Assembly (NCBI RefSeq): GCF_003952385.1
Contig: NZ_CP034444.1
Coordinates: 372,001 to 436,000 of the forward strand
Length of the DNA stretch: 64,000 nt
Direction of reading: 5' to 3'
Source: Mesorhizobium sp. M1D.F.Ca.ET.043.01.1.1
GTDB lineage: Bacteria > Pseudomonadota > Alphaproteobacteria > Rhizobiales > Rhizobiaceae
Shown here: one piece after another, positions 1 to 8,225 of the stretch
Position numbering within the stretch: the first letter of the stretch is position 1
How the letters are laid out: every line of letters starts with the position of its first letter
Notes under the pieces: model-generated
What the model was told of the DNA's origin: nothing
Seen by the model: the letters and a program-made list of their open reading frames with translations, nothing else
The model's database searches: none
Made by a program: the position numbers and the translations under genes

Positions 1-917
1 ATGCGCTGCTCGGCATCAATCAGGGGCTTGCCTGGTCGATGACGGTCATCATGAAGGTCGATCTAGTCGGGCCGAAATCGCGCGGCCTCGCGGTCGGCCT
101 CAACGAGTTCGCCGGCTACCTCGCGGTCGGCATTACCGCCTTCCTCACCGGCTATCTGGCGAGCCGCTACGGATTGCGCCCGGTGCCGATCTATCTGGGC
201 GTCGGCTACGCAGTCCTGGGTGCCGCCCTTTCGATCCTTTTGGTACGTGACACGCGCGAGCATGTGCGGCTGGAACTGGCGGACCATGCCAAGCAGACCT
301 CGCCCCTCAGCTTCCGCGAGATCTTCCTGCTCACCTCGCTCAGTGACCGCAACCTGTTCGCCGCCTCGCAGGCCGGCCTGGTGAACAACCTGAACGACGG
401 CATGAGCTGGGGGCTCTTCCCGCTCTTCTTCGCCGCCAACGGGCTCGGCGTCGAGCGGATCGGCATCCTCAAGGCAGTCTATCCCGCGGTCTGGGGCGTC
501 TTCCAGGTCGCGACCGGACCATTGAGCGACCGGTGGGGCCGCAAGGGCCTGATCGTCGCCGGCATGTGGGTGCAGGCGGCGGGGCTTCTCACGACCGCCA
601 TGACACGCGATTTCGGCTGGTGGCTGCTGGCGAGCCTGCTGCTCGGCCTCGGCACGGCGATGGTCTATCCGAGCCTGATCGCGGCGGTGTCGGACGCATC
701 GCATCCGTCCTGGCGGGCGCGCTCGCTCAGCGTCTACCGCTTCTGGCGCGATCTCGGCTACGCGATCGGCGCGCTGTCGGCTGGCCTCATCGCCGACTTC
801 TTCGGCTTCGTCACGGCGATCGCATCAATCGCGGCGCTGACCTTCCTGTCGGGCGCGATCGTGGCGGTGGCGATGCGGGAAACAACCGCTTCAACGCCGG
901 CACGAAGCGACGGCTAG
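1..917 (+). CDS. MFS transporter, 5' end outside the window
   Basis: Polytopic inner-membrane transporter of the major facilitator superfamily; the substrate cannot be told from sequence. The frame is already open at base 3 and runs to the TAG at 915-917, so the N-terminal part lies upstream; about 304 residues are visible. They form a string of hydrophobic helices with short loops. The charged loop GPLSDRWGRKG (about bases 521-556) is the MFS motif A type (G-x3-D-R-x-G-R-K). Because several helices precede and follow it, it is probably the second-half copy between TM8 and TM9. An ATG at 39 is in frame but lies inside a helix, so it is not the true start. The next gene is about 220 bases downstream and shows no functional link. 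Confidence 0.85.
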   Translation, partial: ALLGINQGLAWSMTVIMKVDLVGPKSRGLAVGLNEFAGYLAVGITAFLTGYLASRYGLRPVPIYLGVGYAVLGAALSILLVRDTREHVRLELADHAKQTSPLSFREIFLLTSLSDRNLFAASQAGLVNNLNDGMSWGLFPLFFAANGLGVERIGILKAVYPAVWGVFQVATGPLSDRWGRKGLIVAGMWVQAAGLLTTAMTRDFGWWLLASLLLGLGTAMVYPSLIAAVSDASHPSWRARSLSVYRFWRDLGYAIGALSAGLIADFFGFVTAIASIAALTFLSGAIVAVAMRETTASTPARSDG

Positions 918-1136
918 CGGTGAAAGCCTGACGCATGGTGCCCGCGTAGAAAGTTCCACCTTTGCTCGCGCAACGGCACGAATTGACCCGGATGGGAATC
1001 TCGCAGCCCACCGACAGACGGCCAGCAAGACCCTGCCCAGTCTTCCTGAAATCTCTCGTTCTCGCGGGGCATTTGAGGTATCCTTAGCCACTTAAAAGCA
1101 TGCTGCGTCCTGCGGTTTGCCTTGGGGAGGTGCCAA

Positions 1137-2033
1137 ATGCGCAGGCTCCTGCTTTTCATTGCGCTGCTGCTTGTACATTTCCCGGTAGAATTGCGCGCCG
1201 CCGCCATTCACGACGCTGCGAAGAAGGGCGATGTCGCGGCGATCACGGCAGCGCTCGACGCAGGTGCCGGCGTCGATGAGAGCGATGGGAGCGCGACACC
1301 GCTTTATCTTGCGGTCAGAGCCGGGCACTTCGCGGCAGCAAAACTGCTCATAGAACGCGGCGCCGACGTCAACGCCGCCCCGACCCCTGGCTTGGGCCCC
1401 GCCCTCATGCCGGCTTTAGCAAAACGCAGGGTCGATTTGATCAATCTGTTGCTGGACGGGGGCGCTAATCCGAATTCCGACCGTGGCGGCCAAGCCGCCC
1501 TTCATGTCGCCGTCACTCTCGGTTGCCTCGACTGCGTGAAGGCACTGGTCGAAGCGGGCGCGGACGTGAATGCGAAGACAAAGGACGGCAAGACAGCGCT
1601 CCATCTGGCAAAGCGCAAAGGCCAACGCGACGTTGCCGACTATCTCTTGTCGCACGGCGTCGTCTTGCCAACACCAGCCCCGATCTCGACGAAGTTGGCC
1701 CCTGCCGATGTCGAAAAAGGCAGAATCACCTTCACCCACGTGTGTGGCGGCTGTCACAGTGCCGAGCCAAAGGGCGGGACCAAAACGGGACCGAACTTGT
1801 GGGGCGTCGTCGGCCGCGACAAGGCATCTGTGGCAAATGTGGATTATTCGGACGCCTTGCTGAGCTGGGAAGGCGTGTGGACGTACGAGGATCTGAACAG
1901 ATATCTCTTCGGACCCATGCTCACCACGCCGGGCGTTAAGATGGAGATGCCTGGTGTTCCGGACGAGACCGAACGGGTCGACCTGATCGCGTATTTGCGC
2001 ACACTCAGTGACAAGCCGATCCCGCTGCCTTGA
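1137..2033 (+). CDS. Ankyrin-repeat protein fused to a C-terminal cytochrome c domain
   Basis: Predicted exported protein of 298 residues. An N-terminal signal peptide (MRRLLLFIALLLVHF, cleavage near RAAA) is followed by about four ankyrin repeats (residues ~25-180; G-x-T-A/P-L-H/Y-x-A-V/K cores). The C-terminal domain (~190-298) carries the haem c motif CGGCH and a later methionine-rich loop (KMEMPG) that can supply the axial Met ligand, as in class I cytochromes c. The start at 1137 was chosen because GGGGAGG at 1124-1130 is well spaced from it; an upstream in-frame TTG at 1122 lies inside that site. The signal peptide and CxxCH imply periplasmic haem attachment by the Ccm system. The electron partner and the purpose of the ankyrin part are unknown. 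Confidence 0.85.
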   Translation: MRRLLLFIALLLVHFPVELRAAAIHDAAKKGDVAAITAALDAGAGVDESDGSATPLYLAVRAGHFAAAKLLIERGADVNAAPTPGLGPALMPALAKRRVDLINLLLDGGANPNSDRGGQAALHVAVTLGCLDCVKALVEAGADVNAKTKDGKTALHLAKRKGQRDVADYLLSHGVVLPTPAPISTKLAPADVEKGRITFTHVCGGCHSAEPKGGTKTGPNLWGVVGRDKASVANVDYSDALLSWEGVWTYEDLNRYLFGPMLTTPGVKMEMPGVPDETERVDLIAYLRTLSDKPIPLP

Positions 2034-2236
2034 ATCGACAACCTCTTGCGCTACTGCTGCTACGGGCTGCGCTGCACGCGACGGCAGTTCGCCGCCTATT
2101 GCCGGGATTCGCCTTGGATACCAAGCGTCAGATTTTCACCACCAGCAGCGTCGCGTTTACGATATCCGAAGCTTCGTGCTGCTAGAGATCCGCCTGTCCG
2201 ATACTATGGCGCCGGGTGCCGATCTCGGGGGCGTTC

Positions 2237-3325
2237 ATGAACAATTCGACACGCATGCCGTGGGTGGACACGGCAAAAGGTCTTTCGATCATCCTGGTGG
2301 TGATGATGTACTCGGCCTACAACACCGGTGAATACACCGGCGGCGTCGGCTTCCTGCATTATGCTATCGGCTTTGCGACGCCGTTCCGCATGCCGGAATT
2401 CTTCCTGATCTCGGGCCTGTTCCTGTCGCAGGTGATCGACCGGCCGTGGCGGCGCTATATCGACCGGCGCGTCATCCACTATCTCTATTTCTACGTCCTG
2501 TGGGCGGTCATCTCGATCGGGCTCAAGATCGGCATCTTCAGCCGCGATCCCGCCGGAATGCTACACGACCTCGCCTTGGCCGTCGTCCAGCCTTACGGCG
2601 TGCTGTGGTTCATCTACATGCTGGCGGTGTTCGGCCTCGTCGCACGCATCCTGCGCGAGCTTGGCGTGGCGCACTGGATCGTGATTGCGGTTGCCGCCGC
2701 GCTGCAGATGTGGGCGCCGCATTTGGAGAGCTATGCGCTCACGCAGTTCACCGCCTATTTCGTGTTCTTCTATCTCGGCTTCGTCATGGCGCCGCTGGTG
2801 TTCCGGCTTGTCGCTTGGACGCAAGACCGTCCGGCGATCGTGGTCGCGGGCCTGTTCGCCTGGGCGATCGTCAATGGCCTGCTCGTCTATTCGCCGGGTT
2901 ATGCCGTTCAGCCGGTCGGGATGCAGATGGGCCTGGCGGCCTGGCCGCCGCTGCATCTTACGCTGGCTGTCGCGGGCGCGGTGGCGCTCTGCGTGGCCGG
3001 CGGCTTCCTGTCGAAATTCGCCTCGATGGAATGGCTGCGCTGGCTCGGCGAGCATTCGCTGGTCGTCTATGTCGCCTTCACGATCCCGATGTCGATCTTC
3101 CGCGGTCTTGCGCTGGCCAGCGGCCTTCTGACCGACACCGGCATGCTCAGCCTCGCGGTGCTGCTTGTCTCGGTGATCAGCCCGGTCATTCTCTATTTCA
3201 TCGTCAAGCGCACCGGCTTCGGCAACTTCCTGTTCGAGCGGCCGGCCTGGGCGCATATCGATGAGCCGAATACCGGCCAGATCTCAAACAAGGGCGTTGC
3301 TCGACCGGCGCGCGAGGCGGCCTAA
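2237..3325 (+). CDS. Acyltransferase-3 family membrane protein
   Basis: Integral membrane protein of 362 residues with about ten hydrophobic helices, of the acyltransferase-3 family (OpgC, OafA and fucose-acetylase-like proteins) that acylates cell-surface glycans. The N-terminal W-V-D-x-A-K-G-L-S-I-I segment and the FRMPEFFLISGLF motif of helix 2-3 are typical. The histidine that usually follows the first helix motif is not seen; the equivalent stretch reads VVMMYSAYN, as in OpgC/YcfT-like branches. ATG 2237 is preferred over an in-frame GTG at 2216 because a G-rich stretch lies 6-11 bases upstream of it. The gene stands alone between the cytochrome fusion and a DUF1059 gene on the other strand. 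The acyl acceptor cannot be inferred. Confidence 0.8.
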   Translation: MNNSTRMPWVDTAKGLSIILVVMMYSAYNTGEYTGGVGFLHYAIGFATPFRMPEFFLISGLFLSQVIDRPWRRYIDRRVIHYLYFYVLWAVISIGLKIGIFSRDPAGMLHDLALAVVQPYGVLWFIYMLAVFGLVARILRELGVAHWIVIAVAAALQMWAPHLESYALTQFTAYFVFFYLGFVMAPLVFRLVAWTQDRPAIVVAGLFAWAIVNGLLVYSPGYAVQPVGMQMGLAAWPPLHLTLAVAGAVALCVAGGFLSKFASMEWLRWLGEHSLVVYVAFTIPMSIFRGLALASGLLTDTGMLSLAVLLVSVISPVILYFIVKRTGFGNFLFERPAWAHIDEPNTGQISNKGVARPAREAA

Positions 3326-3338
3326 TCCAGAAGCGCGC

Positions 3339-3527
3339 CTAGCTCGGGATCATCATCGCCTGTAGCTGCTTCCGGTCCTCCTGGGACCATTGGCTAGGGT
3401 CTTCACCATGCGCGGACCTGGCGTGAAGCTCAACGTGCTTCATCACCTCTTCCGCGTTTTCTGCCGTGAAGCTCCCGGGACAAGCTTCCATTCCCGGATG
3501 GTCCTTGCACCGATACGTGTAGGCCAT
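3339..3527 (-). CDS. DUF1059 domain small protein
   Basis: A 62-residue soluble protein covering the whole DUF1059 family length. It begins MAYTYRCKDHPGMEACPG, which has the family's C-x(n)-C pattern and a possible metal-binding Cys/His set (C7, H9, C14), followed by a helix E-E-V-M-K-H-V-x-L-H-A. No function is established for the family. The start is firm: AAGGAGG lies 6-10 bases upstream of the ATG at 3527. It is convergent with the acyltransferase gene (13 bases between the stops), and its upstream side faces a beta-propeller gene on the same strand. Confidence 0.8.
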   Translation of the reverse strand: MAYTYRCKDHPGMEACPGSFTAENAEEVMKHVELHARSAHGEDPSQWSQEDRKQLQAMMIPS

Positions 3528-3635
3528 CGCTGCCTCCTTTTTAGGAAGACCTAATGGAGCGACGGGGCCCGATCTTTGTCAATGGAGAGGTCTAAACTGA
3601 GGCGCCACCGCCGAACAAAGGCTCGCCAGAGCCGG

Positions 3636-4295
3636 CTATTTGCCGATGGTCGTGTGCTTGTGCCGATTGTACCCGGGACGGCGCACGGCCTTGATCTTGC
3701 CGCTGCTGCCGCCGCCGCAGAAGAAGCAGCCGCCACCATCGGATTCCAATCCCGACACGCCGGAGGGCATCGCCACCTCCTGCAGCACGTTGCCTGTCTC
3801 GGGATCGATGCGCAGCAGATCGCCCTCCTCGCCTTCCCAGGTGGCATGCCAGAGCTCGCCATCGACCCAGGTGACACCGGTGACGACGCGCTTCGATTCG
3901 ATGGTGCGGATCACCTTGCCGGTTTCAGGATCGATCTGATGGATCTTGTGCGCCCTGTATTCGCCGACCCAAAGCGAACCTTCGGCCCAGGCCATGCCTG
4001 AATCGCCGCCATTGCCGGGGGCCGGAATGGTTGCGACGACCTTGCCGGTCTTCGGGTCGACCTTGTGGATGCGGTCCTCGGCGATCTGGTAGAGGTGCTC
4101 GCCGTCGAAGGCGGTCCCGGCATGGGAAGCGACGTCGATCGACTGCACGATCGCGCCGCTCTCCGGATCAAGTGCCTTCAGCTTGTCACCGGTGGCGAAC
4201 CAGACATTCTTGCCGTCATAGGTGACGCCGTTGACGCGCTCGGCGTCGGGAAAGGGGCCGTATTCGCGCAGGATCTCGGCAGCGGCTCGTTTCAT
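3636..4295 (-). CDS. Cytosolic YncE/glutamine-cyclotransferase-like beta-propeller protein
   Basis: A 219-residue protein made of repeated propeller blades. The recurring pattern is aliphatic-D-P-E/K-T/S-G-K/A-V-I/V-x-T/S-I (DPESGAIVQSI, DPKTGKVVATI, DPETGKVIRTI, DPETGNVLQEV) followed by W/L-W-V/F-G/A. Such YncE-like or Vgb-like propellers bind ligands or act in quinoprotein-like folds. There is no signal peptide. The C-terminus has an odd Gly/Cys-rich segment (GGGCFFCGGG), unusual for these proteins and a possible metal or cofactor site. The start at ATG 4295 has TGGAG about 8 bases upstream. The next upstream gene on this strand, the TPR/winged-helix regulator, ends 32 bases away, so co-transcription is likely. 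No enzymatic role can be assigned. Confidence 0.7.
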   Translation of the reverse strand: MKRAAAEILREYGPFPDAERVNGVTYDGKNVWFATGDKLKALDPESGAIVQSIDVASHAGTAFDGEHLYQIAEDRIHKVDPKTGKVVATIPAPGNGGDSGMAWAEGSLWVGEYRAHKIHQIDPETGKVIRTIESKRVVTGVTWVDGELWHATWEGEEGDLLRIDPETGNVLQEVAMPSGVSGLESDGGGCFFCGGGSSGKIKAVRRPGYNRHKHTTIGK

Positions 4296-4327
4296 TTTCG
4301 ATCTCCATTCTGAACATTGGCCGCAGA

Positions 4328-5548
4328 CTAGTCGCTCGGCAGCGGACCCGGGAGTAACAAGACGGTCGGGAATCCGGTCACCGGCGGCGTCATCCAGCGG
4401 CGCGCGCGGCCGCGCCCCACCGCCTGCACCTTATTGTCGGCCGAAAGCGCTTCCAGCGCCCGCTGCACGGTGCGCGCGCTGGCGCCGAGCGCGATCGCCA
4501 GCGCCGAGCTCGACCACGACTCGCCGTCGGCCAGGAAGGCGAGCACCGCGCCATGCTCCTCCTCGACAGGCGGCGCCAGCACGACCACCTCGGCGGCATT
4601 CAGCGGCAAAAGCTCGAAGCCCTGGGCGGTCGCGTTGATTTCAGCGAGTGCGCTCAGTTCGGCGCGCAGCCGCCCCATCTCGACCCGCAGTCGCGCGCGA
4701 TGCGATTCATCGGCGTGCCTGGCCCGGAAGGCGCGCCGCAACAGCATCTCCCGCGACGCATCGGCCGGCCAGGCTTCGGCCAGCGCGCGCGCCAGCGCGA
4801 ACAGCACCGGCCGCGTCGCCAGCGAGACGACCGTGTCGGCTTTGCGCACGACATTGCGGCAGGCGTCGATGACGAGCGCGCCGGATGCGAGCAGTGCCTC
4901 AACCTCGTCGAGCTGGAGCGGCGTCTCCAAACCCTTCGCCACGAGCCGAGCGACGGGCGTGTTCAGCACCAGCGACGCGCTTTCGACCTCGGCTCTCAGC
5001 GCCGGAATGTTGGCCTGGTAGGCCGCGAGCGCCGCCCGACCGAGCGCCTCGCGCGCCACCTTCGTCCGCAGGCGCCTGACCGCGATGCCCGCAGCCGCCA
5101 GCTCATGCGCGACGCGCGCGACCGGCGGCAGCGGCGCCGGATCGAAGCCGGCAAGCAGGCGCTCGGCCTCGTCGAGACGGCCGATGAGGATCAGGCGGCG
5201 CGCCTCGAGGCTGCCGGCATAGGCGGCATTGACCCGGTCGCCATGCGCCTGAAGCGTCGCTCGGGCGGCTCGCAATGCCTTCTCCGGCCAGCCGAGATCG
5301 CGCGAGACGAGGGCGATCTCGGCCTCGGCGACAACACAGCGCGCGCGGGCGACAGTCTCCCTCGAGCTGAAGGCGCGGGCAGCACTTTTCAACAGTGCCT
5401 TGGCCTTGGCGAAGTCGCCGAGCTGGGCCATCGCGATGCCGCGCAGCGCCAACGCCGGCGCGTCGTCGCGCAGCGCGACGCGTTTCAGTGCGCCGAGCGG
5501 GTCGCCCGACGCCAACGCGCGGCCGGCGGCATTGATCAGCGAGTCCAT
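4328..5548 (-). CDS. TPR-type regulator with C-terminal winged helix-turn-helix
   Basis: A 406-residue Ala/Arg-rich, almost entirely helical protein. The N-terminal two thirds (about 1-290) look like TPR-type helical hairpins (for example L-R-G-I-A-M-A-Q-L-G-D-F-A-K-A-K-A-L-L), a common ligand or protein interaction scaffold. Near residues 335-385 a winged helix-turn-helix is visible: SSSALAIALGASARTVQRAL as the helix pair, then NKVQAVGRGRARRW as the wing. This suggests a transcription factor. It is divergently oriented to the DUF899 gene, with 124 bases between the starts, so it may control that gene and the downstream propeller gene. No exact family name was recognised. Confidence 0.65.
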   Translation of the reverse strand: MDSLINAAGRALASGDPLGALKRVALRDDAPALALRGIAMAQLGDFAKAKALLKSAARAFSSRETVARARCVVAEAEIALVSRDLGWPEKALRAARATLQAHGDRVNAAYAGSLEARRLILIGRLDEAERLLAGFDPAPLPPVARVAHELAAAGIAVRRLRTKVAREALGRAALAAYQANIPALRAEVESASLVLNTPVARLVAKGLETPLQLDEVEALLASGALVIDACRNVVRKADTVVSLATRPVLFALARALAEAWPADASREMLLRRAFRARHADESHRARLRVEMGRLRAELSALAEINATAQGFELLPLNAAEVVVLAPPVEEEHGAVLAFLADGESWSSSALAIALGASARTVQRALEALSADNKVQAVGRGRARRWMTPPVTGFPTVLLLPGPLPSD

Positions 5549-5672
5549 GAAATGCCTGCCTCGGCGCCCGCCGGATCAAATCGCGTCACACTTGTAACTC
5601 TCACCATCGCGCCAACCGGCCCTATGTCTGTTCGCGTCACCCTCAACCAACCGAAAGAATGGGACAAGAGCA

Positions 5673-6422
5673 ATGACCCAGCAAATGCAGACACCGCCGG
5701 TCGTTTCACCAGAAGCCTGGGAAGGCGCGTACGAAGAGATGCTCGTGAAGGAAAAGGCTCTCACCCGCGCCCGCGACGCGCTCGCGGCGGAACGTCGCCG
5801 CATGCCATGGATGCTCGTCGAGAAGGACTACGTGTTCGAAGGCCCGGACGGCAAGGCAAGCCTGCTCGACCTCTTCGAAGGCCGCCGCCAGCTCGTCGTG
5901 TACCGCGCTTTCTTCGAGCCGGGCGTCTATGGCTGGCCGGAGCACGCCTGCCGCGGCTGCTCGCTCGGCGCCGACCAGGTCGGCAACCTCGCCCATCTCA
6001 ACGCCCGCGACACCACGCTTGTCTATGCCTCGCGCGCGCCACAGGCCGACATTCAACGGCTGAAGGAGCGGATGGAGTGGAAGATGCCCTGGTACACCAT
6101 CACCGACAGCTGGGATAAGGATTTCGGCGTCGACCAATGGCACGGCCACAACGTCTTCATCCACGACGGCGACCGCATCTTCCGCACCTATTTCATCAAT
6201 AACCGCGGCGACGAGGCGTTTGGCACCGTGTGGAGTTATCTCGACGTCACCCCGCTCGGCCGCCAGGAGGTGTGGGAGGATTCGCCCAAGGGCTATCCGC
6301 AGACCCAGACCTACAAGTGGTGGAACTGGCACGACAACTACGAGGAAGGCGCCGCCCCCGACCAGAGATGGGTCGAGGTGTCGGATGTCGGCGAGGCGGC
6401 GTTCCGCAACAAGAACGCCTGA
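5673..6422 (+). CDS. DUF899 family thioredoxin-like protein
   Basis: A 249-residue soluble protein of the DUF899 family, which adopts a thioredoxin-like fold. Signature stretches are W-E-x-A-Y-E-x-M-L-V-K-E-K-A-L-T-R-A-R-D near the N-terminus, R-R-x-M-P-W-M-L-V-E-K-D-Y-V-F, and the G-W-P-E-H-A-C-R-G-C-S segment. The CRGC motif sits where thioredoxin-fold redox cysteines are expected. The C-terminal W-W-N-W-H-D-x-Y motif is also characteristic. The molecular role is not established; a redox or stress function is an inference from the fold. The likely regulator is the divergent winged-helix gene ending its reading frame start at 5548. Confidence 0.8.
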   Translation: MTQQMQTPPVVSPEAWEGAYEEMLVKEKALTRARDALAAERRRMPWMLVEKDYVFEGPDGKASLLDLFEGRRQLVVYRAFFEPGVYGWPEHACRGCSLGADQVGNLAHLNARDTTLVYASRAPQADIQRLKERMEWKMPWYTITDSWDKDFGVDQWHGHNVFIHDGDRIFRTYFINNRGDEAFGTVWSYLDVTPLGRQEVWEDSPKGYPQTQTYKWWNWHDNYEEGAAPDQRWVEVSDVGEAAFRNKNA

Positions 6423-6505
6423 GCGCGAAGCGACTCTGGCGGCGTCGCCCGCGCCGCCAGAGCCGATCTTTCCCGAGAGCCAGACCAGTTTGGAAGGTGG
6501 AGATC

Positions 6506-6754
6506 ATGAGCATCGACCATCCCGCCCCTCGCCCGACCGGCCTGCGCGGCTTTGGCCTCGCCGACTGGCTCTGCCTGGCGGCGGCCCCCACCTTCGCGAT
6601 GATGGCCCTGCTGACGGCTGCCTATGGCGGCCAGGACATGATGTGCATGTCCGGCCCCGGAGCCCCGATGCTCAGCGGCATGGTGCCGATGTATCTTTTG
6701 ATGGCGGCGTTTCATCTGGCGCCGTGGCTAAGATTGGTGTCGAGGCGGGCTTGA
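6506..6754 (+). CDS. Small two-helix membrane protein, unknown function
   Basis: An 82-residue protein with two hydrophobic segments (LADWLCLAAAPTFAMMALLTA and MLSGMVPMYLLMAAFHLAPW) separated by a Met/Gly/Cys-rich loop (GGQDMMCMSGPGAPM). The loop's methionines and cysteine could bind a soft metal, but this is only a guess. ATG 6506 has GGTGGAG 5-11 bases upstream, which fixes the start. It follows the DUF899 gene by 83 bases and may be co-transcribed. A second, 5'-truncated copy of its last third lies at 11133-11235. I do not recognise the family. Confidence 0.7.
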   Translation: MSIDHPAPRPTGLRGFGLADWLCLAAAPTFAMMALLTAAYGGQDMMCMSGPGAPMLSGMVPMYLLMAAFHLAPWLRLVSRRA

Positions 6755-7112
6755 GATGTGACGCTGCGGCTAACGACCGCCGTACCGCCCACGTGCCCGC
6801 TCAGCGCCAGAAGCGACCAGTTGCTCTGATGAGCGGCGTGGCGCCCGACAGCGGACTGGCAGCTTCAGGCTGCGCATCTTCAAGAGCGGGCCCGGCGTTA
6901 GCATCATCATGACCTGACCCAATCGCGATGCTCACTCCGGCCAGTGGGTGTTCGGCTTTGGTGCGCGATTCCGACCTCGGCAAACCAAGTTATGACACCC
7001 CGTTCAAGTGAACGATCACTTCGCCAACTGCACTGAAACCCTCGCGCTTGCCGAAGGGGCTGTCGGCTCCGGCAGGATTAGCGTAAGCTAATGTCTACAA
7101 GAGGGTGCAGAC
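6755..7112. other. Non-coding spacer, 358 bases
   Basis: No convincing gene is seen on either strand. Two small dyads are visible: AGTGA-ACGA-TCACT at about 7005-7018, and TTAGC-GTAA-GCTAA at 7078-7091. The second lies 21 bases ahead of the binding-protein start and could be an operator or part of the leader. No clear sigma-70 promoter was found. Confidence 0.4.
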
Positions 7113-8207
7113 ATGCACCGTATTATAGCCATAGCGATCGTGGTTCTCGCGGCCGTGTTCAGTTCCGCGAGGGCCGAGGTGCTGATCGGGGTCTCGTCTG
7201 CCATGACAGGACGGCTTGCCTGGATCGGCGAGCAGGGACAGCGCGGCGCGGAGATGGCGGTGGCCGACGTCAACGCTGCGGGCGGCGTGCTCGGCCAAAA
7301 GGTGAGGCTCATCTCGGTCGACGATTTCTGTGATCCCGAGCAAGCGGTCGCGGCCGCCCAGAAGCTGGTGGCTGACGGGGTGGTGTTCGTTGTCGGGCAT
7401 TATTGCTCCGGAGCCTCGATCCCCGCATCAAAAGTCTACGAGGAGGCGGGCGTCGTCGAAATATCCCCAGGCTCGACCAATCCGCAGTTGACCGAACAGG
7501 GCCGTGCCAATGTCTTCCGCACCATTGGCCGCGACGACGCGCAAGGGTTCATCGCCGGCAACTACCTTGCCGATCGCTGGGGCGACAAGAAGATTGCAAT
7601 CCTTCACGACAATTCGACCTATGGGAAGGGTCTCGCCGACGAGACCAGGAAGCAGTTGCACAAACGGGGCGTGACTGAAGCTGTCTACGACGCATACGCG
7701 CCCGGGAAGGACGACTATTCGACCGAGGTCGCTGCGTTGCAGACCGCCGGCGTCTCAGCCTTGTATGTGGGTGGGTATCATGCCGACGTAGCGCTGATTG
7801 CTCGCGCCGCACACGACCGTGGCTATACGGTTCAACTCATATCCGGAGATGCCTTGGCTACCGAGGAATTCGCCCTGATCGCAGGCTCAGCGGCCGAGGG
7901 AACCCTGTTCACCTTCCCGGCGGACCCGCGGCGAAATGCCGGCGCGGCCGCGATCGTGGAGCGGTTCCGTGCGGAGAACTTCGAGCCCGCGGGCTACACG
8001 CTGTTGAGCTACTGCGCGGTCCAGGTCTGGGCCCAGGCGGTCGCGAAGGCAGGTTCGCTGGAGCCGAAGGCGGTCATCGCGACACTGCACGAACAGGAAT
8101 TCGACACCGTCATTGGCCGGGTCGATTTCGACGACAAGGGCGACCTCACGAGGCAGAGCTGGGTTTGGTACGTCTGGCGGGGCGGCGAGTACGTGCCGGT
8201 TGAATAA
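7113..8207 (+). CDS. Periplasmic branched-chain amino acid/amide-type ABC substrate-binding protein (LivK family)
   Basis: A 364-residue exported protein with a signal peptide of about 22 residues (hydrophobic IIAIAIVVLAAVFSSARA). The mature part starts VLIGVSSAMTGRLAWIGEQG, the standard type-1 periplasmic binding fold opening of HAAT-family receptors, and continues with G-A-E-M-A-V-x-D-V-N-A-A-G-G. Typical ligand-pocket segments (GHYCSGASIPAS; SPGSTNPQLT; DNSTYGKG) are intact. The start has AGAGGGTG upstream. No permease or ATPase gene adjoins it. Instead a membrane-bound class III cyclase starts 18 bases after its stop, so the protein may act as a periplasmic sensor for the cyclase rather than for transport (inference from gene order). 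Confidence 0.9.
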   Translation: MHRIIAIAIVVLAAVFSSARAEVLIGVSSAMTGRLAWIGEQGQRGAEMAVADVNAAGGVLGQKVRLISVDDFCDPEQAVAAAQKLVADGVVFVVGHYCSGASIPASKVYEEAGVVEISPGSTNPQLTEQGRANVFRTIGRDDAQGFIAGNYLADRWGDKKIAILHDNSTYGKGLADETRKQLHKRGVTEAVYDAYAPGKDDYSTEVAALQTAGVSALYVGGYHADVALIARAAHDRGYTVQLISGDALATEEFALIAGSAAEGTLFTFPADPRRNAGAAAIVERFRAENFEPAGYTLLSYCAVQVWAQAVAKAGSLEPKAVIATLHEQEFDTVIGRVDFDDKGDLTRQSWVWYVWRGGEYVPVE

Positions 8208-8225
8208 GGTTCGCCGAACGCCGGC

